From: Mesorhizobium atlanticum
GTDB lineage: Bacteria > Pseudomonadota > Alphaproteobacteria > Rhizobiales > Rhizobiaceae
DNA length: 64,000 nt
Direction of reading: 5' to 3'
Assembly (NCBI RefSeq): GCF_003289965.1
Contig: NZ_QMBQ01000002.1
Coordinates: 310,001 to 374,000, forward strand
Shown here: piece after piece, positions 16,432 through 29,771 of the stretch
Layout: every line of letters starts with the position of its first letter
How positions within the stretch are numbered: position 1 is the first letter of the stretch
Program-made: the position numbers and the translations under genes
Notes under the pieces: model-generated
What the model was told of the DNA's origin: nothing
The model's input: only the letters and a program-made list of their open reading frames with translations
Databases searched by the model: none

Positions 16432-17346
16432 TTACCGGCGCTTTGCCTTGATAACGGCCTCCACGTTTTGTCGGTGCACGGCTTCATAGGGCGCAAAATA
16501 TTCAACCGCCATCGTTGCAAACATGTCGGCGCCGAAGGTCTTCAGATCCTGTTTCGCCAGGTCGGGGTCTTGCCGGCAGGCGAGCAGCTTTCGGAGATAA
16601 GCCTCGGTCGCGGCGATGAAGCTTCTGTCATAGCCACCGGCTTTGATTGTCTCTAAGGAACCATGATTGGGCAGGATCCGATCGAACCCCCAACCGGACA
16701 TGCGCTCGAGGTCGATCAAGTGCTCCTCCAGACGCTCCGGCTCAGAGACATAGGTGATGGAATCCTCCAGCGTGTCGCCGGCCAGCAGCAAGCCGGCGTC
16801 GGGCATCAGCAGCACCGTGCCGTCATGGCTGTGGATTTCGACCTGACGTAGCTCGACCGGGATCGCGCCCACCGTGAGGCTGAGGCTGTTCTCGAACGTC
16901 CTGTTGGGCAGCACCAGCGGCCTGATCGGAGGATTGCCGCCCTCGATCTCGGCGCGGCCTCGTTCGAGCGCCGAGGCGGTGAGGCCGTTGGCGATGATCT
17001 CGCAATCCTGGAATACCTCGTTGCCGGCAATATGGTCGTCATGCCAGTGGCTGAGCACGACGCGTATCGAGGTCACGCCCATCCCATCGAGCGTGTGCCT
17101 GATGAAGCGGGCGTGGGCGGGCGAGATATGCGTGTCATAGACGAGCGCTTGCGATCCATCGACGATCGCATAGGTGCAGATGCCGAGCGTATAGGCGCCG
17201 TCGTCGAGCCAGTTCGGCTCGTCCGACCAGATACGAACGCCTTCGACGCGGCCGTCATAGAAGCCCAGCACGTTCGGCGCCGGGCGAATCAGCCGCATCG
17301 TCGAGCCGAGAGGTGGTCTGGTCATCCGGTTGCCTTTGACTGTCAT
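16432..17346 (-). CDS. Metallo-beta-lactamase-fold hydrolase
   Basis: A 304-residue MBL-fold protein. The zinc motif HWHDDH in LSHWHDDHIAG, the later LLAGDTLEDS aspartate and the ILPNHGS histidine complete a binuclear metal site. The substrate cannot be told; the family includes thioesterases, lactonases and glyoxalase II-like enzymes. The ATG at 17346 directly follows the TGA of the upstream threonine aldolase gene, so the two are translated as an operon; an internal ATG at 17325 is an alternative start. Confidence 0.8.
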   Translation of the reverse strand: MTVKGNRMTRPPLGSTMRLIRPAPNVLGFYDGRVEGVRIWSDEPNWLDDGAYTLGICTYAIVDGSQALVYDTHISPAHARFIRHTLDGMGVTSIRVVLSHWHDDHIAGNEVFQDCEIIANGLTASALERGRAEIEGGNPPIRPLVLPNRTFENSLSLTVGAIPVELRQVEIHSHDGTVLLMPDAGLLLAGDTLEDSITYVSEPERLEEHLIDLERMSGWGFDRILPNHGSLETIKAGGYDRSFIAATEAYLRKLLACRQDPDLAKQDLKTFGADMFATMAVEYFAPYEAVHRQNVEAVIKAKRR

Positions 17347-18396
17347 TCAGCCAAGCAACTGGCCGAGACGGTCGATCTCCTGCGTCGTGGTCGCGAAGCT
17401 GGCGACAAAGCGGTAGATCGCTTCATTGTCGCCGAGATGGCCATCAAAACCCTGTGGGACGCCCCATTCATAGAATTTGGCGCCGGCCGCCTGCAGCTTG
17501 TCGGCGGTCTCGCGGTTGAGGATCGCGAACACCTCGTTGGCCTGCGGCAGCCAGGCGAGCCTGCCCGTCGGTGCGTCCTCGATCGTCTCGGCCAGATGCG
17601 CGGCCATTTGATTGGCGTGACCGGCCATCAGCAGCCATAGATCGTCGGTGAAATAGGCTTCGAACTGGGCCGAGATGAAGCGCGCCTTGGAGAAGGTCTG
17701 CCCGGCGCGCTGACGCTGCAGGCGCAGGTCCTTACCGACATCCGGATTGAGGATCACCACTGCGTCGGCCATCCAGCAGCCATTCTTGGTGCCGCCGAAG
17801 GAGATCAGGTCGACGCCGCTCTTCCAGGTCATTTCGGCCGGGCTGACACCGGTCGCGGCAATCGCATTGGCGAAGCGCGCGCCGTCCATGTGCAGCGGCA
17901 ACTTGTGGCGGCGGCTGACCTCGGCGATCGCCTTGACGTCGTCGACGCTGTAGACCGTGCCGACCTCGGTCGCTTGGGTGATGGTGACCGCCATCGGCTG
18001 ACCGGCCGGAGCCAGATCCTGCGAATAGCGCTTTATAGCCCGGTCAAGGGCCTCGGGATTGATGCGTCCCAGCGGCCCGGGAACCGGCGCCATGCGCGCG
18101 CCGCCGGTGTAGAAACCCATCGCGCCGAACTCGTCGACATTCATATGCGCTTCGGAATGGCAAAGCGCGATGCCGCCGATACGGTTCAACGCGGCCATCG
18201 AAAGCGCGTTCGCCGCGGTGCCGGTCGCGGCGAAGAAGACCTGCACTTCCCGCTCGAAAATCTCGTTGAAGCGGCGATAGACGGCCCGGTCCAGATCGCC
18301 GTCGCCATAGGCGGTCGCAACGCCGTCGGCATGGCGGGACAGGTTGGCCGAAATGTCGGGATGGACGCCCGCCCAGTTGTCGGAAGCAAAGAACAT
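17347..18396 (-). CDS. ltaE: Low-specificity L-threonine aldolase family protein
   Basis: A 349-residue PLP enzyme of the beta-eliminating lyase fold that cleaves threonine or allo-threonine to glycine and acetaldehyde. The family N-terminus FASDNWAGVHP, the HMDGARFANA aspartate and the PLP lysine in SFGGTKNG are present. Start ATG 18396 is chosen because it begins just before the conserved FASDN; the 41 codons upstream do not look coding. It is the first gene of a two-gene operon with the MBL hydrolase. Confidence 0.85.
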   Translation of the reverse strand: MFFASDNWAGVHPDISANLSRHADGVATAYGDGDLDRAVYRRFNEIFEREVQVFFAATGTAANALSMAALNRIGGIALCHSEAHMNVDEFGAMGFYTGGARMAPVPGPLGRINPEALDRAIKRYSQDLAPAGQPMAVTITQATEVGTVYSVDDVKAIAEVSRRHKLPLHMDGARFANAIAATGVSPAEMTWKSGVDLISFGGTKNGCWMADAVVILNPDVGKDLRLQRQRAGQTFSKARFISAQFEAYFTDDLWLLMAGHANQMAAHLAETIEDAPTGRLAWLPQANEVFAILNRETADKLQAAGAKFYEWGVPQGFDGHLGDNEAIYRFVASFATTTQEIDRLGQLLG

Positions 18397-18888
18397 CGAG
18401 AGGTCCGTATCGTGATTGGCAAAAGCGGCGGGACTTGACCGCTTCGGCAGGCGAAGCGCAAGGGCCAATCGCCGGCAAAGCGGTGAAGCCAGCGCATCGC
18501 CTCGAAAGACCCGGACCAAAGCTTGCGTTTGCCGCGCTCGTCACGAAATTTTGTGTCGCGGCACGCCCAAGTTTTTTGTGAATCGGTCTTGTGCAGGTCC
18601 CTGATTTCTGCCATAAAAAAATTTAGGACAGTAGTGCTGTCTTATTTTGTCGCACAAAACAGGCTGGACTGGCGTATCATTGCTGCCATTCCGGCCATTG
18701 TCGCGAGCGGCGGGTAGACGGCCCGGCTCTGGCCTGTACGATACCGGATGCGAACCGGGCGTATAGCCGTATGGTTCGATGGATTTCGCGAGACGTGCAG
18801 CAAGGATCAAGGGGAAGCCTTGTGCTTCCCAAGGCAAACCAGCGCCCTCAGACAGTCAGGGCCAAGGTGGAGAACGGAGGATAGGACG
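18397..18888. other. Intergenic region upstream of ltaE and gltB
   Basis: About 490 bases between divergent genes with no credible ORF. It must hold the promoters of both operons. A seven-base perfect hairpin, GGGAAGC at 18812-18818 with GCTTCCC at 18824-18830, lies in the gltB leader 59 bases before the start. A small palindrome ACAGTAGTGCTGT lies near 18630. No T-run or known riboswitch is seen. Confidence 0.5.
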
Positions 18889-23625
<4,737 letters not shown>

Positions 23626-23636
23626 GCATCGGGCGT

Positions 23637-23660
23637 GGCCGGAAAGATGACTTTCCGGCC
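23637..23660 (+). terminator. Hairpin between gltB and gltD
   Basis: GGCCGGAAAG at 23637-23646 and CTTTCCGGCC at 23651-23660 form a perfect ten-base stem with an ATGA loop, 12 bases after the gltB stop. It lacks a T-run, so it may be an mRNA-stabilising or partial termination element that sets GltB:GltD ratio instead of a full terminator. Confidence 0.5.
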
Positions 23661-23689
23661 GGCATCCTCACCAACAATCCTGACCCCGA

Positions 23690-23738
23690 GAGCATGACCC
23701 CGCAAAGTGGGAACCGGTTTTCGGCGAAGGTCATGCTC
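23690..23738. repeat. Dispersed palindrome, AAAGTGGGAACCGG family, copy 2
   Basis: GAGCATGACC and its inverted copy GGTCATGCTC flank a core with AAAGTGG and ACCGGTTTTCGG. Same family as 11736-11780 and 56832-56879. It lies between gltB and gltD. Confidence 0.75.
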
Positions 23739-23823
23739 CAACAAGGTGCGGTTGCCACGGCGGCCTTATGGGGTTAACGGGTGCGCGACAAAAAGCGTGC
23801 CTTCGGACAGCAGGGACTGGACT

Positions 23824-25278
23824 ATGGGCAAGGTAACAGGCTTTCTCGAGATCGACCGGCAGGTGCACAAGTACCAGCCGGCCTCCGACCGCATCCGGCA
23901 TTTCCGCGAATTCACGCTGCCGATGTCGGACAAGGAGGTCGAGAAACAGGCCGCGCGCTGCATGGATTGCGGCATTCCGTTCTGCCATGGGCCGACCGGC
24001 TGCCCGATCCACAACCAGATCCCGGACTGGAACGACCTCGTCTACAATGGCGACTGGGACAGCGCGATCCGCAACCTGCATTCGACCAACAATTTCCCTG
24101 AGTTCACCGGCCGCATCTGCCCGGCGCCCTGCGAGGAAGCCTGCACGCTGAACCTCGAGGACATCCCGGTCGCCATCAAGACGGTCGAGCAGGCGATCGC
24201 CGACAAGGCCTATGAAACCGGCCACATCCGGCCCTATCCGCCGGAGAAGAAGACCGGCAAGCGGGTTGCCGTCATCGGCTCCGGCCCCGCCGGCATGGCG
24301 GCGGCCCAGCAGCTCGGCCGCGCCGGGCATGACGTGCATGTCTATGAGCGCGAGAGCCGCCCCGGCGGGCTGATGCGCTACGGCATCCCCGACTTCAAGA
24401 TCGAGAAGCACTATATCGACCGGCGCATCGAGCAGATGCAGGGCGAGGGCGTGACCTTCCATTGCGGCGTCAATGTCGGCGTCGATATGAAGGCGGCCGA
24501 CCTCATCGAGGAATTCGACGCGGTGCTCTATTGCGGCGGCTCGGAAACTCCGCGTCCGGCCGGCATCCCGGGCAGCGACCTCAGCGGCGTCTACGACGCC
24601 ATGCCCTATCTGGTGCAGCAGAACCGTCGCGTCGGCGGCGAGCCGATCCAGTCGGTGGCCTGGCCCTCGCACCCGATCATCGCCGGCGGCCAGCATGTCG
24701 TGGTGGTCGGCGGCGGCGACACCGCGTCCGACTGCATCGGCACCGCCTTCCGCCAGGGCGCGGTGCGCGTGACGCAGCTCGACATCCGTCCGCAGCCGCC
24801 CGAGAAGGAAGACAAGCTCTCCGTATGGCCCTATTGGGCGACCAAGATGCGCACGTCCTCCTCGCAGGCCGAGGGCGCCGAGCGCGAATTCCAGGTGGCA
24901 ACTCTCGAATTCATCGGCGAGGACGGCCAATTGACCGGCGTGCGCTGCTGCGAGGTGGACGAGAAGCGCAAGCCGATCGCCGGCAGCGAATTCGTCATCC
25001 GCGCCGACCTCGCCTTCATCGCCATCGGCTTTGCCGGGCCGGCGGGCGACAGCCTGATGAAGGAGCTGGACGGCAAGATCAAGGTCGTCACCGACAGCCG
25101 CCGCTCGCGGAATGTCGAGGCCAATGATCGCGACTACAGGACCAGCGTCGACAAGCTCTATGCGGCGGGCGACGTGCGGCGCGGCCAGTCGCTGGTGGTC
25201 TGGGCGATCCGCGAGGGCCGTCAGGCGGCGCGCTCGATCGACGAGGCGCTGATGGGATCGACGGTGCTGCCGCGCTGA
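23824..25278 (+). CDS. gltD: Glutamate synthase (NADPH) small subunit
   Basis: A 484-residue GOGAT beta subunit that takes electrons from NADPH through FAD and two 4Fe-4S clusters to GltB. The N-terminal cysteines Cys46, Cys49, Cys54 and Cys60 are in CMDCGIPFCHGPTGC, with a second set in CPAPCEEAC. The FAD dinucleotide fold is GSGPAGMAAA and the NADPH fold is VVVGGGDTASDC. ATG 23824 gives the family start MGKVTGF; the ribosome site is weak, which with the hairpin and repeat upstream suggests lower or separate translation relative to gltB. Confidence 0.97.
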   Translation: MGKVTGFLEIDRQVHKYQPASDRIRHFREFTLPMSDKEVEKQAARCMDCGIPFCHGPTGCPIHNQIPDWNDLVYNGDWDSAIRNLHSTNNFPEFTGRICPAPCEEACTLNLEDIPVAIKTVEQAIADKAYETGHIRPYPPEKKTGKRVAVIGSGPAGMAAAQQLGRAGHDVHVYERESRPGGLMRYGIPDFKIEKHYIDRRIEQMQGEGVTFHCGVNVGVDMKAADLIEEFDAVLYCGGSETPRPAGIPGSDLSGVYDAMPYLVQQNRRVGGEPIQSVAWPSHPIIAGGQHVVVVGGGDTASDCIGTAFRQGAVRVTQLDIRPQPPEKEDKLSVWPYWATKMRTSSSQAEGAEREFQVATLEFIGEDGQLTGVRCCEVDEKRKPIAGSEFVIRADLAFIAIGFAGPAGDSLMKELDGKIKVVTDSRRSRNVEANDRDYRTSVDKLYAAGDVRRGQSLVVWAIREGRQAARSIDEALMGSTVLPR

Positions 25279-25419
25279 ACCGGCTATCTGTGGCCGATGA
25301 GCCGCTGTCACCGTCAGTTCGAGCACAAGTGTGAATGGATAGGCTAGGCGACTTCGCCCTGGCGGAGAGAAGAGAACTGTTTGAGCGTTTCGCCCGTTCC
25401 CATGGAGCGGTGAGGCGCC

Positions 25420-25827
25420 CTAGCTGGTCAGCAGCTTGATTGCCCAATAGAGGCCAATGGCCATCTGGACTGCGAATGCCGAGAATCGCGCTTTGACAGC
25501 GGTCGGAGTTGTCGACGCCAAATGGATGGCTGACTGCACCAGCCGCGCGCCGAGAAGCCAATATGCGAGCGGATCAGTGATCGAGGCGCGCGAACTCATC
25601 ATGGCCAAGGCCATGAGACCTCCGAATATCGGAAGGCCTTCTATGCAATTGGCGTGGGCGCGCGCCAGCCTCCGCAAGAACGGCGAGAGACCGGAATTGT
25701 CCGGTGCGAAACCATTCGCGGGGACGCGGCCGCTCACCACAAGATGGGTGCGCAGGATCTCCATCCATATAAGCAGTAAGAGCGCCCAGGTTACGAATCC
25801 GAGCAAGGAATAAGCTGTTGCCGACAT
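25420..25827 (-). CDS. MAPEG-family membrane protein
   Basis: A 135-residue protein with four hydrophobic segments (residues about 5-27, 63-80, 84-103 and 112-132) and the MAPEG pattern RAHANCIEGLPIF, in which the Asn and Glu are typical of the family (glutathione-linked membrane enzymes in eukaryotes, role mostly unknown in bacteria). GGGGGAG precedes the ATG. It stands alone. Confidence 0.8.
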   Translation of the reverse strand: MSATAYSLLGFVTWALLLLIWMEILRTHLVVSGRVPANGFAPDNSGLSPFLRRLARAHANCIEGLPIFGGLMALAMMSSRASITDPLAYWLLGARLVQSAIHLASTTPTAVKARFSAFAVQMAIGLYWAIKLLTS

Positions 25828-25911
25828 ATTCTCCCCCGCCTTTGACCTCGGCCAAAATCCAATAATGCCATTGTTCGCCTGGGCGCGAAATTGCTGCTGT
25901 GAGGGCTTGAA

Positions 25912-27126
25912 TCAAGGAGTTAGGGGGGTCGAGCCTGGCTCGGCAGCCGCCGTCGTGGGCGGCTGCTTCTTGGGCGGCCAGGAAAAATCGTCGGCGCGGC
26001 CGGGCGAGGCAGCGGGAGCCTTGCCTTCCAGGATCAGCTTTTCGCCAGGCAGATTCGGATCGGCCCTGGCCGGCTGCGCGGCACCCAGCAGTTCGGTGCC
26101 GCCGTCGAGCGCCGGGTCGCCGAGCAGCATCGGCGCGGTGCGGTCGACGATGACGGGCGCGGCGGCCGGCTTGGGCGCCTCGACCGGAGCGCCGGCCGGC
26201 GCCGACACGGTGGTGATGCTTCCCGGCGCCGCCAGTCCGAGGATCTTGGCCAACGGCTTTTCCGTATAGAAGGCGAGCTTGCGCTTGCCGGCCTTGGTGA
26301 CGTTGATGCCGTCGTCGGAGCGCAGGCGCACCGGCTGGCCGTTGATGTCGGGGCCGGAGGTGACGAACGCGCCGTTCTCGTCGACGAAGCCGTCCCAGAC
26401 ATCGACGAACTCGCCGCCATGGCTTTGGGCGGCCGAATGATAGATGTCGTTGAAGGCGAGCATGTCGGAGTTCATCTTCGACACACCAAAAGCCGGCATG
26501 CCGACCCACAGGAACGGCACCTTGGTCTCCTGAAGGGCCTTGCCCAACGCATCGGTACGGCGCTCATATTCCTTGGTCCAGTTCTCCGAGCGCGGCTGCT
26601 CGCGCACGTCGCCGACCTTCATCTGCTGCCGGTCGTTGGAACCCAGCATGACGATCACAGCCGCCGGTTTCTCGGTCTCGATCAGCGATTTTATCTGGGC
26701 TGGCCAATTGTAGACATCGTCACGAACGAAGCCGGACGAACCGTTGGCGCGGGCCACGATCCTGACAGCGGGATTGTCGGCAAAGGCCGTGTCCAGGCCC
26801 TCCGCCAGCCCGCCCGCCAGAAAATCGCCGACCACCAGCACGACGCGGGCGTCGTTCGTCTTCTCAACGATCGGCGTCTCGGGCTGCGCCGGCGGGCGCG
26901 GCTTGGGCTTCTTCTTGGGTTTCGGCCTTGGCTGGACTTCGACAGGCGGCTCGATGCGTTCGCTGCGGCGCGGAAACAGAAGGTCGCGCAGCGACCAGCC
27001 CCGGCTTTGCTCCTGCGCGAACGCGGGGGCGTGGAAAGCGCCGGCGGCGGTGACGACAAGCACGGCGAGGGCGAGAATCAGGACGGGCGCCCGGCGAATG
27101 CTATGCCTGATACGCGCAACCGACAC
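25912..27126 (-). CDS. Exported DUF459 SGNH-hydrolase-like protein
   Basis: About 404 residues from GTG 27126, which has GGAGAGG six bases upstream; ATGs at 27141 and 27153 are in frame but poorly spaced. A basic start and a hydrophobic stretch ending in AFAQE form a signal peptide or anchor. A Pro/Lys-rich linker (RPKPKKKPKPRPP) leads to an SGNH-like domain: VLVVGDFLAGGL (block I, with Phe where the catalytic Ser is usual in GDS), VMLGSNDRQ (block III) and DGINVTKAGKRKLA. A Pro-rich tail closes it. DUF459 proteins are linked to the envelope; the substitution in block I questions a classic esterase mechanism. Confidence 0.75.
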   Translation of the reverse strand: MSVARIRHSIRRAPVLILALAVLVVTAAGAFHAPAFAQEQSRGWSLRDLLFPRRSERIEPPVEVQPRPKPKKKPKPRPPAQPETPIVEKTNDARVVLVVGDFLAGGLAEGLDTAFADNPAVRIVARANGSSGFVRDDVYNWPAQIKSLIETEKPAAVIVMLGSNDRQQMKVGDVREQPRSENWTKEYERRTDALGKALQETKVPFLWVGMPAFGVSKMNSDMLAFNDIYHSAAQSHGGEFVDVWDGFVDENGAFVTSGPDINGQPVRLRSDDGINVTKAGKRKLAFYTEKPLAKILGLAAPGSITTVSAPAGAPVEAPKPAAAPVIVDRTAPMLLGDPALDGGTELLGAAQPARADPNLPGEKLILEGKAPAASPGRADDFSWPPKKQPPTTAAAEPGSTPLTP

Positions 27127-27243
27127 CAAACACCTCTCCATCCCTTGGCGCATGACCAGGCAGACGCGGGAAAGTCATGCGCAAGCCGAAGCGCTACAGC
27201 ATCCCTGCCGTCTTTGAAAGGATACCTGGCGATTCCGCGCGCT

Positions 27244-28464
27244 CTACTGCTTGCGGAGCCATTTGAGCACTTCAAGGCTCGGATAGCCATCCTGGGTCAG
27301 GCCGACCTTGGCCTGATAGGCCATGATGGCCGCCTTCGAGCTGTCACCGATCTTGCCGTCGAACTTGCCCTCATAATAGCCATGCTCGGAAAGCCGCTTC
27401 TGCAGCTCCTGCCGCTCCTCGAAGCTGAGCTTGGTGAAGGGGCGTTGCCAGTCTTGCACCAAGCCGGTGCCGCCGGCGATCTCGTCGGCGAGAAGGCCGA
27501 CGGCCAAGGCGTATTTGTCGGCATTGTTGTAGGCCTTGATGACCGAGAAATTCCGGATCATCAGGAAGGCGGGGCCACCCCGGCCGTCCGGCACTTTCAG
27601 CGTCGCCTTGTCGGTCAGGTTCTTGAACGGCTTGCCGCTGGCCCTGACGACCCCCAGAGCCTGCCATTGGGCGATTGTCTTTGCGCCGCCGGGCAGCTTG
27701 CCGGCCGGTATGGTGACCTCATAGCCCCAGGTCTTGCCGGCCTGCCAGCCATTCTTCATGAGCAGATTGGCCGAGGTCGCCAGCGCATCGGGGATCGAGT
27801 TCCAGATATCGCGCCTGCCATTGCCGTCCATGTCGACTGCGTAGCGCTGATAGCTGGTCGGGATGAACTGGGTCTGGCCCATCGCGCCGGCCCAGGAGCC
27901 CATCAGATGGCTCTCGTCGATGTCGCCGGTCTGCAGGATCTTCAGCGCCGCGATCAGCTGTGTGCGGGCGTATTTCGAGCGCTTCGCGTCGCCATAGGCG
28001 AGGGTGGAAAGCGAACGGATGACATTGCGCATGATGTCGTCGCGCTTGAGGATCTCGCCGTAGTTGGATTCCATCGACCAGATCGCCAGCAGGATATTGC
28101 GGTCGACACCGAACCGCGCCTCGATGCGATCGAGCCAAGGCTTCCATTTCTTCGCCATGGCGCGGCCGTTGGCCACCGACTGGTCATGCACGCGGTTGTC
28201 GAAATAATCCCAGGCGGGGGCGGTGAATTCCGGCTGGGTGCGGGCCTTTTCCAGCACGACCGGATCGGGCTCGATGCCTCTCATGGCCTGATCGTAGACA
28301 GCGCCCGAAACGCCACCTGCCACCGCGGTGGCGCGGAAGGCGGCGACCCACTGGCGGAACCCGACATCGGCGAAAGCGGGTCCGGCGGGCATCAGCAAGG
28401 CCAATGTCAGGCCGGCTGCAGTCGCCAGTGCCGTCAGGCGCCTCGCGGTGTTGCGAACGGACAT
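27244..28464 (-). CDS. Lytic murein transglycosylase, MltB type
   Basis: A 406-residue periplasmic enzyme that cleaves peptidoglycan glycan strands with formation of 1,6-anhydro ends. A signal peptide ends near AGPAFAD. The catalytic Glu is in WSMESNYGE, followed by GSWAGAMGQTQFIPTSY typical of the MltB family. A C-terminal peptidoglycan-binding repeat (ELQKRLSEHGYYEGKFDGKIG) closes it. Two adjacent ATGs (28467, 28464) follow GAAGGAGG. Confidence 0.92.
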   Translation of the reverse strand: MSVRNTARRLTALATAAGLTLALLMPAGPAFADVGFRQWVAAFRATAVAGGVSGAVYDQAMRGIEPDPVVLEKARTQPEFTAPAWDYFDNRVHDQSVANGRAMAKKWKPWLDRIEARFGVDRNILLAIWSMESNYGEILKRDDIMRNVIRSLSTLAYGDAKRSKYARTQLIAALKILQTGDIDESHLMGSWAGAMGQTQFIPTSYQRYAVDMDGNGRRDIWNSIPDALATSANLLMKNGWQAGKTWGYEVTIPAGKLPGGAKTIAQWQALGVVRASGKPFKNLTDKATLKVPDGRGGPAFLMIRNFSVIKAYNNADKYALAVGLLADEIAGGTGLVQDWQRPFTKLSFEERQELQKRLSEHGYYEGKFDGKIGDSSKAAIMAYQAKVGLTQDGYPSLEVLKWLRKQ

Positions 28465-28607
28465 CATTTCCTCCTTCGTCAAATCAGGAAGGATCATTCA
28501 ACGCCGAACCGGGTTAGTATTTAGTTTACCATAGGTGCCGCCGGGAACGAAAAGAGGTGTCGCGGCTTTTAGCTCTCACATTCAACCTGGCCGTTCAGTA
28601 GCCAAAC

Positions 28608-28641
28608 ATTCCGGCGTGAAAATGATTCCGGCGTGAAAATG
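28608..28641. repeat. Tandem 17-bp repeat upstream of galU
   Basis: ATTCCGGCGTGAAAATG occurs twice without a gap (28608-28624 and 28625-28641). The pair is framed by an inverted repeat CCAAACATT at 28602-28610 and AATGTTTGG at 28638-28646. It lies 62 bases upstream of the galU start, where an operator would be expected. Confidence 0.8.
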
Positions 28642-28703
28642 TTTGGGGGGATTGCGGAGCGTGCCGCCGAGCGGATAATTGGCCGAAAAGCAGGGGTGTC
28701 AGC

Positions 28704-29609
28704 ATGAAGCGCGTTCGCAAGGCAGTTTTCCCGGTCGCAGGTCTCGGCACGCGGTTCCTTCCGGCCACCAAGGCGATCCCGAAGGAAATGCTGACCGTCG
28801 TCGACAGGCCGGTCATCCAATATGTGGTCGACGAGGCGCGCGAGGCCGGCATCGAGCATTTCATCTTCGTGACCGGGCGCAACAAGGCGGTCATCGAGGA
28901 CCATTTCGACGTCCAGTTCGAGCTCTACGACACGCTCGCCCAGCGCGGCAAGGACGACCAGCTCGCCCGCCTGCAGCGGCTGCAGCCGGCGCCGGGACAG
29001 ACAAGCTTCACGCGCCAGCAGGTGCCGATGGGCCTCGGCCACGCCGTCTGGTGCGCTCGCGAGCTGGTCGGCGACGAGCCCTTCGCGCTGCTGCTGCCCG
29101 ACATGATCATGCAGTCGGAAAAGAGCTGCATGAAAGACATGGTCGAGCTCTACGCCGAGACCGGCAACAACATCATCGCCGTGCAGGAATGCGACCCCCT
29201 CGAGGCGCATAAATACGGCATTGTCGGCCGCGGCGAGGACACACATCACGGCTTTCGCATCACCGGCATGGTGGAGAAGCCGAAGCAGGGCACGGCACCC
29301 TCCAATCTCTTCATCAACGGCCGCTATATCCTGCAGCCGGAAATCTTCGGCATCCTGGAAAGCCAGGAACGCGGCGCCGGCAACGAGATCCAGCTGACCG
29401 ACGCGATGCTGAAGCTGGAGAAGAAGCAGCCCTTCTACGGCTATCACTATAAGGGGCGCACCTTCGACTGCGGCTCGCCTGAAGGTTTCGTCGAGGCCAA
29501 CGTCGCCTTCGCGCTGTGGCGCAGCGACATGAATGGCAGCATGGCCGGCGTCATCCGCACGCTGCTGGATGAGGTGCGGCCGGTTGACCGTCGCGGCGCC
29601 GCGTTCTAG
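28704..29609 (+). CDS. galU: UTP-glucose-1-phosphate uridylyltransferase
   Basis: A 301-residue enzyme that makes UDP-glucose from UTP and glucose-1-phosphate for exopolysaccharide, cyclic glucan and LPS synthesis. The nucleotide-binding start [17 protein letters not shown], the [18 protein letters not shown] block and GVHP-like [12 protein letters not shown] are typical. Length equals the family norm. Start ATG 28704 follows AGGGG. Its stop codon lies in the first bases of a 144-base palindrome. Confidence 0.97.
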   Translation: MKRVRKAVFPVAGLGTRFLPATKAIPKEMLTVVDRPVIQYVVDEAREAGIEHFIFVTGRNKAVIEDHFDVQFELYDTLAQRGKDDQLARLQRLQPAPGQTSFTRQQVPMGLGHAVWCARELVGDEPFALLLPDMIMQSEKSCMKDMVELYAETGNNIIAVQECDPLEAHKYGIVGRGEDTHHGFRITGMVEKPKQGTAPSNLFINGRYILQPEIFGILESQERGAGNEIQLTDAMLKLEKKQPFYGYHYKGRTFDCGSPEGFVEANVAFALWRSDMNGSMAGVIRTLLDEVRPVDRRGAAF

Positions 29610-29751
29610 CCTATGCCGATATTCAGGTGAGGCCGGTCTGCGAACGGCAGGTTCCTGCGCTTCCGGTGCTCACGTACTTTGAGTACGCTCCGCTCCGGTT
29701 CTCGGAACCCACCGTTCTCGTCTCGGCCTGACCTGAATCTCGGCATAGGCT
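29608..29751. repeat. 144-bp near-palindrome overlapping the galU stop
   Basis: AGCCTATGCCGA at 29608 onward with ATTCAGGT nearby is mirrored by ACCTGAAT and TCGGCATAGGCT ending at 29751. Inner parts also pair (GAGGCCGG... with ...CGGCCT, and GTACTTTGAGTAC in the centre, 29672-29684). The whole segment could fold into one long imperfect hairpin. It lies between convergent galU and the beta-barrel gene, so it may end transcription from both sides, or be a mobile palindromic unit. Confidence 0.75.
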
Positions 29752-29771
29752 TGGGCCATTGCCGCTGCTCT

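Noticed and set aside
26419..28524. 701-codon open frame on the plus strand
   Set aside because: Runs antisense across two good genes and their gap (DUF459 and MltB); no motif of its own.
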